From Curtobacterium sp. MCBD17_035 (GTDB taxonomy: Bacteria; Actinomycetota; Actinomycetes; Actinomycetales; Microbacteriaceae), in contig NZ_CP126279.1 in NCBI RefSeq assembly GCF_003234815.2, forward strand, positions 1,488,001 through 1,552,000: a DNA stretch of 64,000 nucleotides, written 5' to 3'. The position numbers were made by a program, and so were the translations under genes. Every line of letters begins with the position of its first letter. The first letter of the stretch is position 1. Positions 20,081 through 28,281 of this stretch are shown here, piece by piece. The notes beneath the pieces are model-generated. The model made no database searches, was not told the origin of the DNA, and saw only the letters and a list, made by a program, of their open reading frames with translations.

Positions 20081-20245
20081 ATGCGCACCTACGAAACCGT
20101 CGCCTGCCACACCTGCAACCGGCTCCTCGGCATCGCCGAAGCAGGCACCGAAGCCCTCGACCTCGAAGTGCAGCACCTGCTCTGGGACTGCCCCGAAGGC
20201 ACCTTCCGACCCGACCACCCGAACTACCACCGGAACACCAAATGA
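20081..20245 (+). CDS. 54-residue phage protein with Cys-x-x-Cys
   Basis: Begins MRTYETVACHTCNRLLG with AAGGA upstream, and has a further Cys-Pro near the end (LLWDCPEGTF). Likely a small zinc-binding protein. The TGA overlaps the ATG of the next tiny gene (ATGA), supporting that both are real. Confidence 0.6.
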   Translation: MRTYETVACHTCNRLLGIAEAGTEALDLEVQHLLWDCPEGTFRPDHPNYHRNTK

Positions 20246-20373
20246 CCGTCACCTGCCGCTACTGTGCAGCCGTCCTCGGCACCACCACCAAACAGCGCAC
20301 CGCCACCACCATGCGCGCCGTCCACATCGGACGCTGCCCTACCCTCATCGCACAACGAAAGGAACACCGATGA
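20242..20373 (+). CDS. 43-residue phage zinc-knuckle-like protein
   Basis: Reads MTVTCRYCAAVLGTTTKQRT and ends with a single CP dipeptide segment (IGRCPTLIAQRKEHR), giving three or four possible zinc ligands. It overlaps both neighbours by four bases. No family recognised. Confidence 0.55.
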   Translation: MTVTCRYCAAVLGTTTKQRTATTMRAVHIGRCPTLIAQRKEHR

Positions 20374-20717
20374 ACAACCGACAAGCAGCCCTCATCGCCG
20401 CCGCCTCCTCCGTCACCGACAGCGCCTGGGGGAAGTCCATCACCAAAGACAACGTCGCCAAACGAATCACCGACAACGCTCGCCTCTTCGAACTGTGGCT
20501 CATCGAACGTGACTGGGCCGAACGGGAACACCGCGCACCCATGCCCTTCGAACTCGTGCAATGGGCAGCACGCGCAGTAGCCGACGTGGAAGCCAAACGC
20601 AACAGCACCGTCACCGCCCTCACCCTGCGAGACAACATGCCCACCTTCCTGCTCACCGACGACACCGCAGTAACGATCACCGACGCCGCAGGGCACTGGA
20701 AACCCCGCCACTCCTGA
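20370..20717 (+). CDS. phage protein, unknown
   Basis: A 115-residue protein; GAAAGGA precedes the ATG at 20370, which overlaps the previous stop. The N-terminus is helical (NNRQAALIAAASSVTDSAWG) and a central FELWLIERDWAEREHRAPMP suggests a soluble helical fold with a beta C-terminus. It occupies the place where a small terminase often sits, but I see no HTH and do not call it one. Confidence 0.6.
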   Translation: MNNRQAALIAAASSVTDSAWGKSITKDNVAKRITDNARLFELWLIERDWAEREHRAPMPFELVQWAARAVADVEAKRNSTVTALTLRDNMPTFLLTDDTAVTITDAAGHWKPRHS

Positions 20718-20812
20718 CCGTCCACCATCCAAAACATCACACACGCGCGGTTTTTCACACACACGTATGAACCCCCGCCTGTGGGCAGCACAAACCCCCT
20801 CCCCATTGAGCC

Positions 20813-20824
20813 CAACTCGAGTTG
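20813..20824. promoter_or_regulatory. 12-bp perfect palindrome before the terminase gene
   Basis: caactcgagttg lies 12 nt upstream of the terminase start, in the 119-bp gap between the early and structural blocks. It is placed like an operator for the late genes and overlaps the start of the ribosome-binding site. Confidence 0.45.
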
Positions 20825-20836
20825 AAGGATTTGATG

Positions 20837-22294
20837 ATGACCGAGAACACGCCGGTTGCTGAGCCGTTGCATGTGTCCGTTTTGGACGGGTTCGAGGTGC
20901 GCCGTGACGAGTTCGTGCGGGGTGCTGAGGAACTGGGGTTGAACACTCCCCGGAAGCGGTTGCATCCGCAGCAGTTCGTTGTCGCGGATGTGTTGCAGGC
21001 GGAGCGGGCGGAGGAGACTCCCGCGTTCGGGATGGTGGGGGTGTGCATTGAGCGGCGGGCGTCGAAGACGACGACGATTCTGGCGGTGCTGCTGGGCCGC
21101 TGCATTGAGCGCGAGGACTACCACGTGGTGATGACGGCGCAGACGGGTCAGAAGGCCCGTGACCGGTTTCTGAAGGACATTGTCGCGCCGATGGAGCGGC
21201 GGTACGGGGAGGACAACATTCCGTGGCGCATCAACCGGGGTCGTGGGTCTGAGTCGATCCGGTTCCCGAACGGGTCGTCGTTCAGCATTCAGCCTCCGAA
21301 GCCGGACAACTTCCGCGGTGACGCGTTCGACGCGGCGTTCATTGATGAGGGGCAGGAGTTCGATCCGGAGTTGGCGGAGGACCTGCTGGGCGCGATCCTG
21401 CCGACGTTCGACACGCGTCCTGGCGGCGGTCAGTTGGTTGTCGCGGGAACGGCGGGGGAGCACCGTTCTGGGTTGCTGTGGGACACGTTGCAGTCTGGCC
21501 GTGCCGGTGAGGCGGGCATTGTGGAGTACGCCGCCCCGGACGGCACTGACCCGGAAACGTACGGGGACCCGGAGTTGTGGGCGCGGGTGCATCCGGGTGT
21601 GGGGACGTTGACGACGGTGGAGGCGGTGCGACGGAACTTCAACGCGATGTCGCCGCTGATGTTCGCCCGCGAGTACCTGGGTATCTGGCCGACGGTGGGG
21701 ATGAACGCGTTCATGGATCAGGTGAAGTGGGCGGCTGGGACGGTGGAGGAGCCGTGGCCGTCGGCGGATCAGTTGCCGCGTGGGTTCGCGTTGGCGATGG
21801 CGGTGCATCCGGATCAGTCGTGCGCGTCGATCGTCGCGGCGTGGCGTGAGGGTGGGGATGCGTACATCTACGTGCTGGACTGGCGGACGGGCACCGATTG
21901 GCTGCCGGAAGCGGTCGCGAAGTGGGCGCAGCGGTTCCGGACTCCGGTGGTGCATGACGGGAAGGGGACGGTGTTGGTGACGGTGGAGCAGTTGAACCGG
22001 ATGCCGCGTCGTCCGTCGTTGGAGCCGCAGTTGTGGGGGCAGGTGACGACTGCTGCGGCGCTGCTGATGAAGGAGTTGGACGGCGGCAGGTTGCGGCATT
22101 TCGCGGGTCAGGAGCGGCTTGATGAGGCTGCTCGGGTGGTGGTGAAGCGGGGAACGAAGGACTCGAAGGCGTGGGCGTTCGGGCGTCGGGACGTGGGTGA
22201 CGACATCACCCCGTTGGAGGCTGCGTCGATGGCGTTGCGGTACTTCGATGAGCGTGGGGAGCGCCGTCCGGCGCGGTCGATCATGGCTGCTTGA
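20837..22294 (+). CDS. terL: terminase large subunit
   Basis: ATP-driven packaging motor and nuclease. The 485-residue protein has an unusual Walker A (CIERRASKTTTILAVLLG; no Gly-Lys core, Lys present in RASKTTT), Walker B FDAAFIDEGQEF, the coupling motif around VVAGTAGE, and a nuclease domain whose acidic residues include the Asp of VLDWRTGTDWLP. The start could be ATG 20834 or 20837; spacing from GAAGGA favours 20837. No partner small terminase is recognised. GC skew reverses sharply at this gene. Confidence 0.88.
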   Translation: MTENTPVAEPLHVSVLDGFEVRRDEFVRGAEELGLNTPRKRLHPQQFVVADVLQAERAEETPAFGMVGVCIERRASKTTTILAVLLGRCIEREDYHVVMTAQTGQKARDRFLKDIVAPMERRYGEDNIPWRINRGRGSESIRFPNGSSFSIQPPKPDNFRGDAFDAAFIDEGQEFDPELAEDLLGAILPTFDTRPGGGQLVVAGTAGEHRSGLLWDTLQSGRAGEAGIVEYAAPDGTDPETYGDPELWARVHPGVGTLTTVEAVRRNFNAMSPLMFAREYLGIWPTVGMNAFMDQVKWAAGTVEEPWPSADQLPRGFALAMAVHPDQSCASIVAAWREGGDAYIYVLDWRTGTDWLPEAVAKWAQRFRTPVVHDGKGTVLVTVEQLNRMPRRPSLEPQLWGQVTTAAALLMKELDGGRLRHFAGQERLDEAARVVVKRGTKDSKAWAFGRRDVGDDITPLEAASMALRYFDERGERRPARSIMAA

Positions 22295-22341
22295 CCGGCA
22301 TCCGCGACACCTGTAGCGGACCCTGCCGGTAGACGGTCCGT

Positions 22342-22364
22342 GTACACCCCCATTGGGGGTGTAC
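22342..22364. terminator. perfect 10-bp hairpin between terL and portal
   Basis: Arms gtacaccccc (22342-22351) and gggggtgtac (22355-22364) with the 3-nt loop att, in the 89-bp gap before the portal gene. It could reduce read-through or act as an operator; there is no T-run. Confidence 0.6.
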
Positions 22365-22383
22365 GAAACCTACAGTCGGAGTT

Positions 22384-23472
22384 GTGGGATTCCTCTCCGC
22401 TTTGGGACTCGACCGGAAGCGCTTCGACGCGCTGTCAACACCGGTCGATCTTGGCGTTGTGTCCCCGTGGTCTGACGGGAACTTGCAGCAGATCGTCGTA
22501 GCCGACGTGTTCGGCGCGGACATCGCTGACCGCCTGCCGATGGACCGCACCCGGGCGATGACCATTCCCGTGGTCGCGCGCGCCCGGAACCTGCTGGTGT
22601 CCACCATCGCGAAGTACCCGCTGCTGGCGATGAACGCCGCGGGACCGCTGGACCCGAAGGCGCAGCCAACGTTCCTGTACCGCACCAACGGACTCGTGCC
22701 GCCGCAGGACCGCATGGCGTGGACCATCGATGACCTCATCTTCTACGGAGTGTCGTTGTGGCTGGTGGAGCGCGGCGCGGACGGGCAGATCACCGACGCG
22801 GCGTGGGTTCGTCGGGAGCAGTGGCACATCGAAGCGGGCGTGTTCGAGGTTGAAGACGACGACGGGCAGTGGCGTCCCCTGACCCGGGAGCAGTACATCC
22901 TGTTCAACCCGCCGTTCGAGGGGCTGCTGACCATCGCGCAGCGCAGCCTCCGCGGCGCTATCGCCACTGAAGAGGCGTGGGTCGGCCGGATGCTGAACCC
23001 CCTGCCGCTCCTGGACCTGCACATCACCGACGACACCCGCCTGGAACCCGAAGAGGTGCAGGCGATGGTGCAGCAGTGGGCGAAAGCACGGATGAGTCCG
23101 AACGGCGCTGTCGGTTCCACCCCGCAGAACGTGGACCTCCGCGTCCTCGGCAACGTGCCCACCGACCTGTTCGTGGAGGGCCGCAACGCGATCCGCACCG
23201 ACATCGGATCGTTCCTGAACATCCCGGTGCAGATGCTCGACGGCACCGTGCAGGACTCCACCGTCACGTACTCGTCCACGTCGTCCACGTCGTCGTCGAA
23301 CCCGAACTGGACCCGTTACTACACGGAGTCCGTGCCGTTCTGGACCGCGTTCATCGAAGCGGCGCTGTCGCAGGACAACGTCGTGCCCCGCGGTACCCGC
23401 ATCCGCTTCGACCGAAGCGAAGACCTCGAACCGAACGTTCCGCAGCCGACCGGGCTGCCTGAGGAGGACTGA
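22384..23472 (+). CDS. portal protein
   Basis: Forms the dodecameric ring at the head vertex through which DNA enters. The 362-residue protein, shorter than the common 400-500, has the HK97-type start (LSALGLDRKRF), the RARNLLVSTIAKYPL segment and a C-terminal Ser/Thr-rich DSTVTYSSTSSTSSSNPNW followed by PFWTAFIEAALSQ. GTG start at 22384 lies just after GGAG. The stop overlaps the start of the protease-capsid gene. Confidence 0.85.
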   Translation: MGFLSALGLDRKRFDALSTPVDLGVVSPWSDGNLQQIVVADVFGADIADRLPMDRTRAMTIPVVARARNLLVSTIAKYPLLAMNAAGPLDPKAQPTFLYRTNGLVPPQDRMAWTIDDLIFYGVSLWLVERGADGQITDAAWVRREQWHIEAGVFEVEDDDGQWRPLTREQYILFNPPFEGLLTIAQRSLRGAIATEEAWVGRMLNPLPLLDLHITDDTRLEPEEVQAMVQQWAKARMSPNGAVGSTPQNVDLRVLGNVPTDLFVEGRNAIRTDIGSFLNIPVQMLDGTVQDSTVTYSSTSSTSSSNPNWTRYYTESVPFWTAFIEAALSQDNVVPRGTRIRFDRSEDLEPNVPQPTGLPEED

Positions 23473-25037
23473 TGACCGAGTTGGTGCAATCCGGCGACTT
23501 CGCCGTTGACGTTGAGAACCGCAGCGTCCGCGGGCTGCTCCTGCCGTGGGGTGAAACCAGCCGCCTGTCCGCGTCCGGTGAGAAGCCGATCGCTTTTCCC
23601 CGCGGCTCCGTGCCCGCACCCACCGACCCGTCGTACATCTCCGTCAACATCGGCCACGACCGGTACCAGCCCGTTGGCCGGGTCACCGCGATCGAGGACA
23701 CCGACAAGGGCCTCGTCGCGGACTTCGCCATCGCGAACACCCCCGAAGGCGACGAGTTCCTCGACCAGCACAAGGCCGGAACGATCCGGAAGTTGTCCGC
23801 CGAACTCACCGACATCGTCCGCAGCGGCGTCAACGGCGTGAAGGCCCGACTCACGGGCGCCGCGTTCGTCAGCGAAGGCGCGTTCGCGTCCGCCGCTCTC
23901 TTCGCCGTCGGTGATGTGCGCGACGACCAGACCACCGACCCGGCACCCGCCGCGCCGGACACCATCCCGGCTGAGGAGCCGGGCGACACCCAGGAGGACA
24001 CCGTGGGCGACACCCAGGTTCCCAACACGCTCGACGCGTCCCGCACGGGAGCGCCGAAGCCCCTCAACAAGCACGCCATGTTCGCGCTGCTCAACGCCGC
24101 GAAGGCGGGTCAGGCGACCGGCGACCAGATGGAACTGCTCCGCAAGCAGGTCGGTCACACCCCGGAGGGTGCCCTGTTCGCCCTCAGTGACGTGATCTTC
24201 GACGGCACCACCGCGCAGCACACCGGCCCCGCCTCCACGATGACGGTTCCGCAGTGGCTCGGTGAGGTGTACTCGTCCGCGACGAAGCCGTACCGGCCCA
24301 CCTACTCGGACCTGTTCACCAGTCAGAACCTCACCGGCCTCGTCGTCAACGGCTGGCGGTACACGCAGGCCCTGACCGGTGGCGACTGGGCTGGCAACAA
24401 GACGGCGATCCCGTCGGGGAACATCGCCGTCGCGCCCGTGCAGGTGCGTGCCTCCCGGTTCGCTGGCGGCGCGGACGTTGCCCGCGAGTACCAGGACTTC
24501 GCTCTTCCGGGGTTCTTCGACGACCTGTTCAACCAGTTGGCGTTGTCGTACGCGAAGTGGAAGGACCAGAGCATCGTCGGCCCCGCCGTCGTTGCCGCTG
24601 CGACCGCTGTCGCCGCCGACAACCCGGCAGGGCTCAGCATCGGTTCGGCTCTGTCCAAGGTGCTGGACGGCGCTGTCGCGGTCGCGAAGTCGGGGTCGCT
24701 GCCCGGGTTCGCGATCGTCGGGTTCGACGACTACAAGCAGATGCTGAAGACCCCGCAGCAGGACATCCTCGGCTACCTGAACGCGGCTCTCGGCATCGAC
24801 CGGGGTGACCTCGCCGGGTTCGCGATCCGCCCGTCCGCGCTCATCACCGACGGCTCCGTGCTCGTCGGCACCCGCACCGCGGCGACGATCTTCGAACTCG
24901 GTGGTGCCGCTCCGATCCGGGTGCAGGCCCCGAACATCGCCAACGGTGGCATCGACATCGCCGTGTTCGGCTACGCCGCCGCGCTGGTGACCAACACCGA
25001 CGAACTGGTGAAGGTCACGCCGTACTCCGCGTCCTGA
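23472..25037 (+). CDS. fused prohead protease and major capsid protein
   Basis: A 521-residue fusion. Residues 1-~150 look like an HK97-family U35 prohead protease (YISVNIGHDRYQPVGRVT with the catalytic His, then the RKLSAELTDIV segment with Ser). A Pro/Glu/Thr-rich linker follows, and residues ~185-521 are an HK97-fold capsid (TMTVPQWLGEVYSSATKPY, VGFDDYKQMLKTPQQDI, PYSAS end). Normally these are two genes. The arrangement is known in a few very small actinophages. No scaffold gene is seen; the linker may serve that role. Confidence 0.85.
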   Translation: MTELVQSGDFAVDVENRSVRGLLLPWGETSRLSASGEKPIAFPRGSVPAPTDPSYISVNIGHDRYQPVGRVTAIEDTDKGLVADFAIANTPEGDEFLDQHKAGTIRKLSAELTDIVRSGVNGVKARLTGAAFVSEGAFASAALFAVGDVRDDQTTDPAPAAPDTIPAEEPGDTQEDTVGDTQVPNTLDASRTGAPKPLNKHAMFALLNAAKAGQATGDQMELLRKQVGHTPEGALFALSDVIFDGTTAQHTGPASTMTVPQWLGEVYSSATKPYRPTYSDLFTSQNLTGLVVNGWRYTQALTGGDWAGNKTAIPSGNIAVAPVQVRASRFAGGADVAREYQDFALPGFFDDLFNQLALSYAKWKDQSIVGPAVVAAATAVAADNPAGLSIGSALSKVLDGAVAVAKSGSLPGFAIVGFDDYKQMLKTPQQDILGYLNAALGIDRGDLAGFAIRPSALITDGSVLVGTRTAATIFELGGAAPIRVQAPNIANGGIDIAVFGYAAALVTNTDELVKVTPYSAS

Positions 25038-25092
25038 CGCATCCGCGGGGGTCGGGCATCCGCTCGGCCCCCTGACGACCGGGAGGTTCCTG

Positions 25093-25428
25093 ATGGCTCT
25101 CGCCACTGCTACCGCCAAGAACAATCTGGCGAACGCGTACGCCGCTGCTGCGCAGTACGCGGCGTTGTACACGACGGTGCCTTCCGACACTGCGGGTACG
25201 GAGGTCACGGGCGGCGCGTACTCCCGGAAGCCGGTGGCCTGGTCCAACGCGGTGCAGGGCAGTGTCAACGCGACGGTGACGTTCGACGTGCCTGCCGGTG
25301 TGACGGTGCAGGGCGCGGGCGTGCACAACGCTGCCTCGGCTGGGTACTTGGACGGCTGGTCGGTGCTGCCGCAGACGTTCGCGACCGCGGGCAAGTACAC
25401 CCTCTCGCTCACCTTCTCGGAGGCGTGA
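25093..25428 (+). CDS. phage structural protein, head decoration/fibre-like
   Basis: A 111-residue protein rich in Ala, Thr and Val, of a beta-sandwich type common in actinophage structural operons (YAALYTTVPSDTAGTEVTGG then AYSRKPVAWSNAVQGSVN). GGGAGG lies 6-7 nt before the ATG. Its position right after the capsid suggests head decoration, but similar sequences are also labelled tail-fibre-like; assignment is by context. Confidence 0.6.
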   Translation: MALATATAKNNLANAYAAAAQYAALYTTVPSDTAGTEVTGGAYSRKPVAWSNAVQGSVNATVTFDVPAGVTVQGAGVHNAASAGYLDGWSVLPQTFATAGKYTLSLTFSEA

Positions 25429-25430
25429 CC

Positions 25431-26813
25431 GTGGCTGATGTCGTTGAGTACGCATGGACCGGAACGGCGAACCTCTCGCCGTCGGTTCAGCGCGTCAACG
25501 GCGTCGTCACTCGTACCAACCTCGTGACGAACCCCGGCTTCGAGGTCGGGACGGCGGACTGGGGTGCAGAGGCCAACGTCACGGTCACTCGTGTCACCAC
25601 CGGGCAGGCATCGGGAGTCGGCGCTGCTCAGGTCGTCAAGAACGTCGCCACGGCCAGCAGCACGGGCTTCCGTTACACCAAGTCCGGTCTGACGGTCGGG
25701 GCCACCTACACGATGTCTGCCTCTGTGAAGAGCGTGCAGGGACACCCGATCGTGTCCTGGACCAACCAGTCCGTGCAGGGACCGGCGTTCACCACGACCG
25801 ACTCGTGGCAGCGCGTCACGTACACGTTCGTTGCCACCACGGCCACGGGCCAGAACTTGTTCCTCATCATGAACAGCGGGGCCGGTTCGAGCGGTGACGG
25901 CTACCTCATCGATGAAGTGCTACTGGAAGCGGGCAGCACCGCGGGGATGTACTTCGACGGATCGGCCGTGTCGGGCACCACCTACGCCTGGAAGGGAACC
26001 GCGAACGCATCGCCCTCGGTGCAGCGCGTTGGGACTCTCACGCGGACCAACTTGATCACCAACCCCGGACCGGGCGGCAGCGGTGGCACCACCACCGGAT
26101 GGATGCAAAGCGCGGGCACTGGCGGCACGACCACCCTCTCGGTTGTCCACGATGGAAGCGAACCGGCGAGCGCGCGTGGGTTCGTTCGTGTCAAGTGGAC
26201 CACCGCTCAGACCGCTGTCGGTGGGTCTACCTACTGGACTGGCCTGCCGGTGACCGTTGGCACGACGTACACGTTCAGCGGCTATGTCCGGTACTCACAG
26301 GCGCAACGTCTCCGTGCACGGATCGCGTGGCAGGACACGACCGGGACGATCATCACGACGGCGGACAGCGCCGTGTTTGACCAGCCGCCGAACTACTCGT
26401 GGAACCGGCTGTCCGTCACCGCGACCGCTCCGGCGAACGCTGTTACAGCGACGGTGTACATCTACATCACCACGGGCGGCAACGGCAGTCTCATGGCCTC
26501 GGGCGCGTTCGGGGACCTGACCGCATGGTTGTTCGAGGCATCGTCCACGCTCGGTGACTACTTCGACGGTTCGTTCCCGTGGAGCCTCAACGGCTGGACC
26601 GCGAACACCGGCACCACCACCAGCACTCAGGCCGGCCTCCCCGAACTACTCGCCGCCACCAACGGAACCACCGACGGACACTCCACCGCCGACACCGCCC
26701 TCGAACTCATCGCCGCCGCCACCAGCAGCAGCGACGCCCAAGTGTCCGCGTGGGGCGTCAAGCCCCGCGTGTTCACGATTCAACTTCCCAACTTGGAGGT
26801 GACCGTCGCATGA
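25431..26813 (+). CDS. virion protein with repeated carbohydrate-binding-like modules
   Basis: A 460-residue protein with two tandem modules, each opening with YAW(T/K)GTAN-SPSVQRV and TRTNLVTNPGFEVG-type sequence (CBM_4_9-like jelly rolls) and each ending with a YFDG motif. A C-terminal helix-rich tail ends at the next gene. The GTG at 25431 has CGGAGG with good spacing; the GTG at 25425 is too close. The modules likely bind surface sugars of the host. It sits among head genes, so it may decorate the capsid. Confidence 0.65.
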   Translation: MADVVEYAWTGTANLSPSVQRVNGVVTRTNLVTNPGFEVGTADWGAEANVTVTRVTTGQASGVGAAQVVKNVATASSTGFRYTKSGLTVGATYTMSASVKSVQGHPIVSWTNQSVQGPAFTTTDSWQRVTYTFVATTATGQNLFLIMNSGAGSSGDGYLIDEVLLEAGSTAGMYFDGSAVSGTTYAWKGTANASPSVQRVGTLTRTNLITNPGPGGSGGTTTGWMQSAGTGGTTTLSVVHDGSEPASARGFVRVKWTTAQTAVGGSTYWTGLPVTVGTTYTFSGYVRYSQAQRLRARIAWQDTTGTIITTADSAVFDQPPNYSWNRLSVTATAPANAVTATVYIYITTGGNGSLMASGAFGDLTAWLFEASSTLGDYFDGSFPWSLNGWTANTGTTTSTQAGLPELLAATNGTTDGHSTADTALELIAAATSSSDAQVSAWGVKPRVFTIQLPNLEVTVA

Positions 26814-27376
26814 CCGAATCCATCGGCCCCTTCCACATCGGAGACAGCCCCACCACGCCCGTCGAACTCGCCCTCAGCGGCGACGAAGCGTTCGACCTGT
26901 ACACGTCCGCCGACGTGACCCTCACCAACGCCACCGGCACCACCGTCGCGTCGTGGACGGACCTGCCCATCGACGAGGAAGCCATCACCATCCTCGTGTC
27001 GATCCCCGTCGGATCGTTCCAGACCGCAGGCATCTACCACCTCACCCCGCGGCTCATCGGCCACGGCACCGTCACCCTGCCCGGAGTGCCCGTCATCGTC
27101 GAAGCCAACGACGGCTGGCACACCGTCGAATCCGCGCGCGGCGAATGGGCCGGAGCACCTGACGACGCCGCACTCTTCACCCTCCTGAACATCGCGAAGG
27201 GACAGGTGCTCGCCTACGCACCGCGACTCACCAGCAACGTGCCCGACGCGTACCGGAAAGCGCAGGTGATGCAGGCCCGGAACCTGTACAACGCGTCCAG
27301 CACCGACCCCAACGGGTCCTGGAACGGCGGCGACATGGTGATCCGCACCGCACCTACCCGATGGACTGGACCGTGA
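26810..27376 (+). pseudogene. head-tail adaptor-like gene, frameshifted near 3' end
   Basis: ATG 26810 with GGAGGT upstream. The open frame ends prematurely at 27376 (IRTAPTRWTGP). The -1 frame instead reads TYPMDWTVKNLLRPQRAVP to a TGA at 27418-27420, which overlaps the next ATG exactly as other gene junctions do here, and PMDWTVK-LLRP is a common end of this family. The cause is a tandem duplication of CGCAC at 27344-27348/27349-27353; removing one copy restores the frame. The product loses about 20 residues, or the frameshift is programmed or a sequencing error. Confidence 0.7.
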
Positions 27377-27419
27377 AGAACCTGCTCCGCCCGCAGCGGG
27401 CCGTTCCGGTGGTGTTCTG

Positions 27420-27824
27420 ATGGCCCTCGAAACCGACAACAACGTCCCCGCGTTCCGGCAGTTCATCGTCGATCAGGTCAACGAGTTTCTGCCCACCGGC
27501 TGGCGGTTCGAACCGTACCTGACCGACGTGCAGACGATCAGCGCGCCGACCCTCACGTTGACGTTGAAGACCATCGACCGGCACCCGAACCTGCCGAAGT
27601 CGCACCTTCAGGTCACGTACACGCTGTCCCTGTTCACGCCCGTTCAGTTCGCCGCGGGCGACCAAGCCCTGGACGGGAACATCGCCGCGCTCCTGCTGCA
27701 CCTGAACACGCTGCGGGACATCACGTGGGCCAACGCCCGCCACGTCACCACCGGCAACGACCAGTACCTCGGCTTCGACATCGACCTCACCTTCACCGTC
27801 CAGCAAACCAAGGAGAACAACTGA
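27420..27824 (+). CDS. tail terminator-like protein
   Basis: A 134-residue protein of the size and place of siphophage tail terminators/head-tail stoppers; the N-terminal FRQFIVDQVNEFLPTGWRFEP and alternating strands fit. Its ATG overlaps the intact-frame stop of the previous gene and its stop overlaps the start of the next. Function rests on order and size. Confidence 0.55.
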   Translation: MALETDNNVPAFRQFIVDQVNEFLPTGWRFEPYLTDVQTISAPTLTLTLKTIDRHPNLPKSHLQVTYTLSLFTPVQFAAGDQALDGNIAALLLHLNTLRDITWANARHVTTGNDQYLGFDIDLTFTVQQTKENN

Positions 27825-28252
27825 TGGCTACCACGCCCGTGACGCCGGTCCCCGTCGTCCTCAACAACATCGTCTTCACCCTCACCATCGGGTCGAACAC
27901 GTACGACTACTCCGCAGCCATCTCGTCCGCGGAGTTCACCCCGTCCAGCAGCCAGGTCAACTGGAAGGGCATGACGCCGACCTCCGCGTTCTCGTTCGCC
28001 ACGTCCGCCACGTGGACCCTCGCGCTCGCCCTCGCGGACGACATCGCCACCGCGAACAGCCTCACGAACACGCTGCTCGCCAACGCGGGGAAGACGGCCA
28101 CCGTCGTCTACCGGCCTGTCGCTGGCGGTCCCGGGTGGACGGCGACGGTCAACTGCACCCCGTCCGGGCTTGGCGGCGCTGTGGACACCGTGTCCGCGTC
28201 CACCGTCACCCTCGGCGTGCAGGGCACTCCGTCGGCTGTCGCCGCCGCCTGA
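27824..28252 (+). CDS. major tail (tube) protein
   Basis: A 142-residue, all-beta looking protein (VLNNIVFTLTIGSNTYDYSA, then a GMTPTSAFSFATSATWTLAL core) with the usual low-charge, Thr/Val/Ala-rich composition and DTVSASTVTLGVQG end. It lies directly before the tail genes and after the terminator-like protein. Stacks of it would form the tail tube. Confidence 0.7.
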   Translation: MATTPVTPVPVVLNNIVFTLTIGSNTYDYSAAISSAEFTPSSSQVNWKGMTPTSAFSFATSATWTLALALADDIATANSLTNTLLANAGKTATVVYRPVAGGPGWTATVNCTPSGLGGAVDTVSASTVTLGVQGTPSAVAAA

Positions 28253-28281
28253 CCGGTCACTAGCAGGGGTTGAGGTTCCGC

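Noticed and set aside
25431-26813. Carbohydrate-binding-module protein considered as the missing endolysin
   Set aside because: Only binding-type beta modules and no catalytic motif of amidases, lysozymes or peptidases.
27341-27376. Programmed -1 ribosomal frameshift in the adaptor gene
   Set aside because: No slippery heptamer or downstream structure is seen; a simple 5-bp tandem duplication explains the shift. Kept as a minor alternative.
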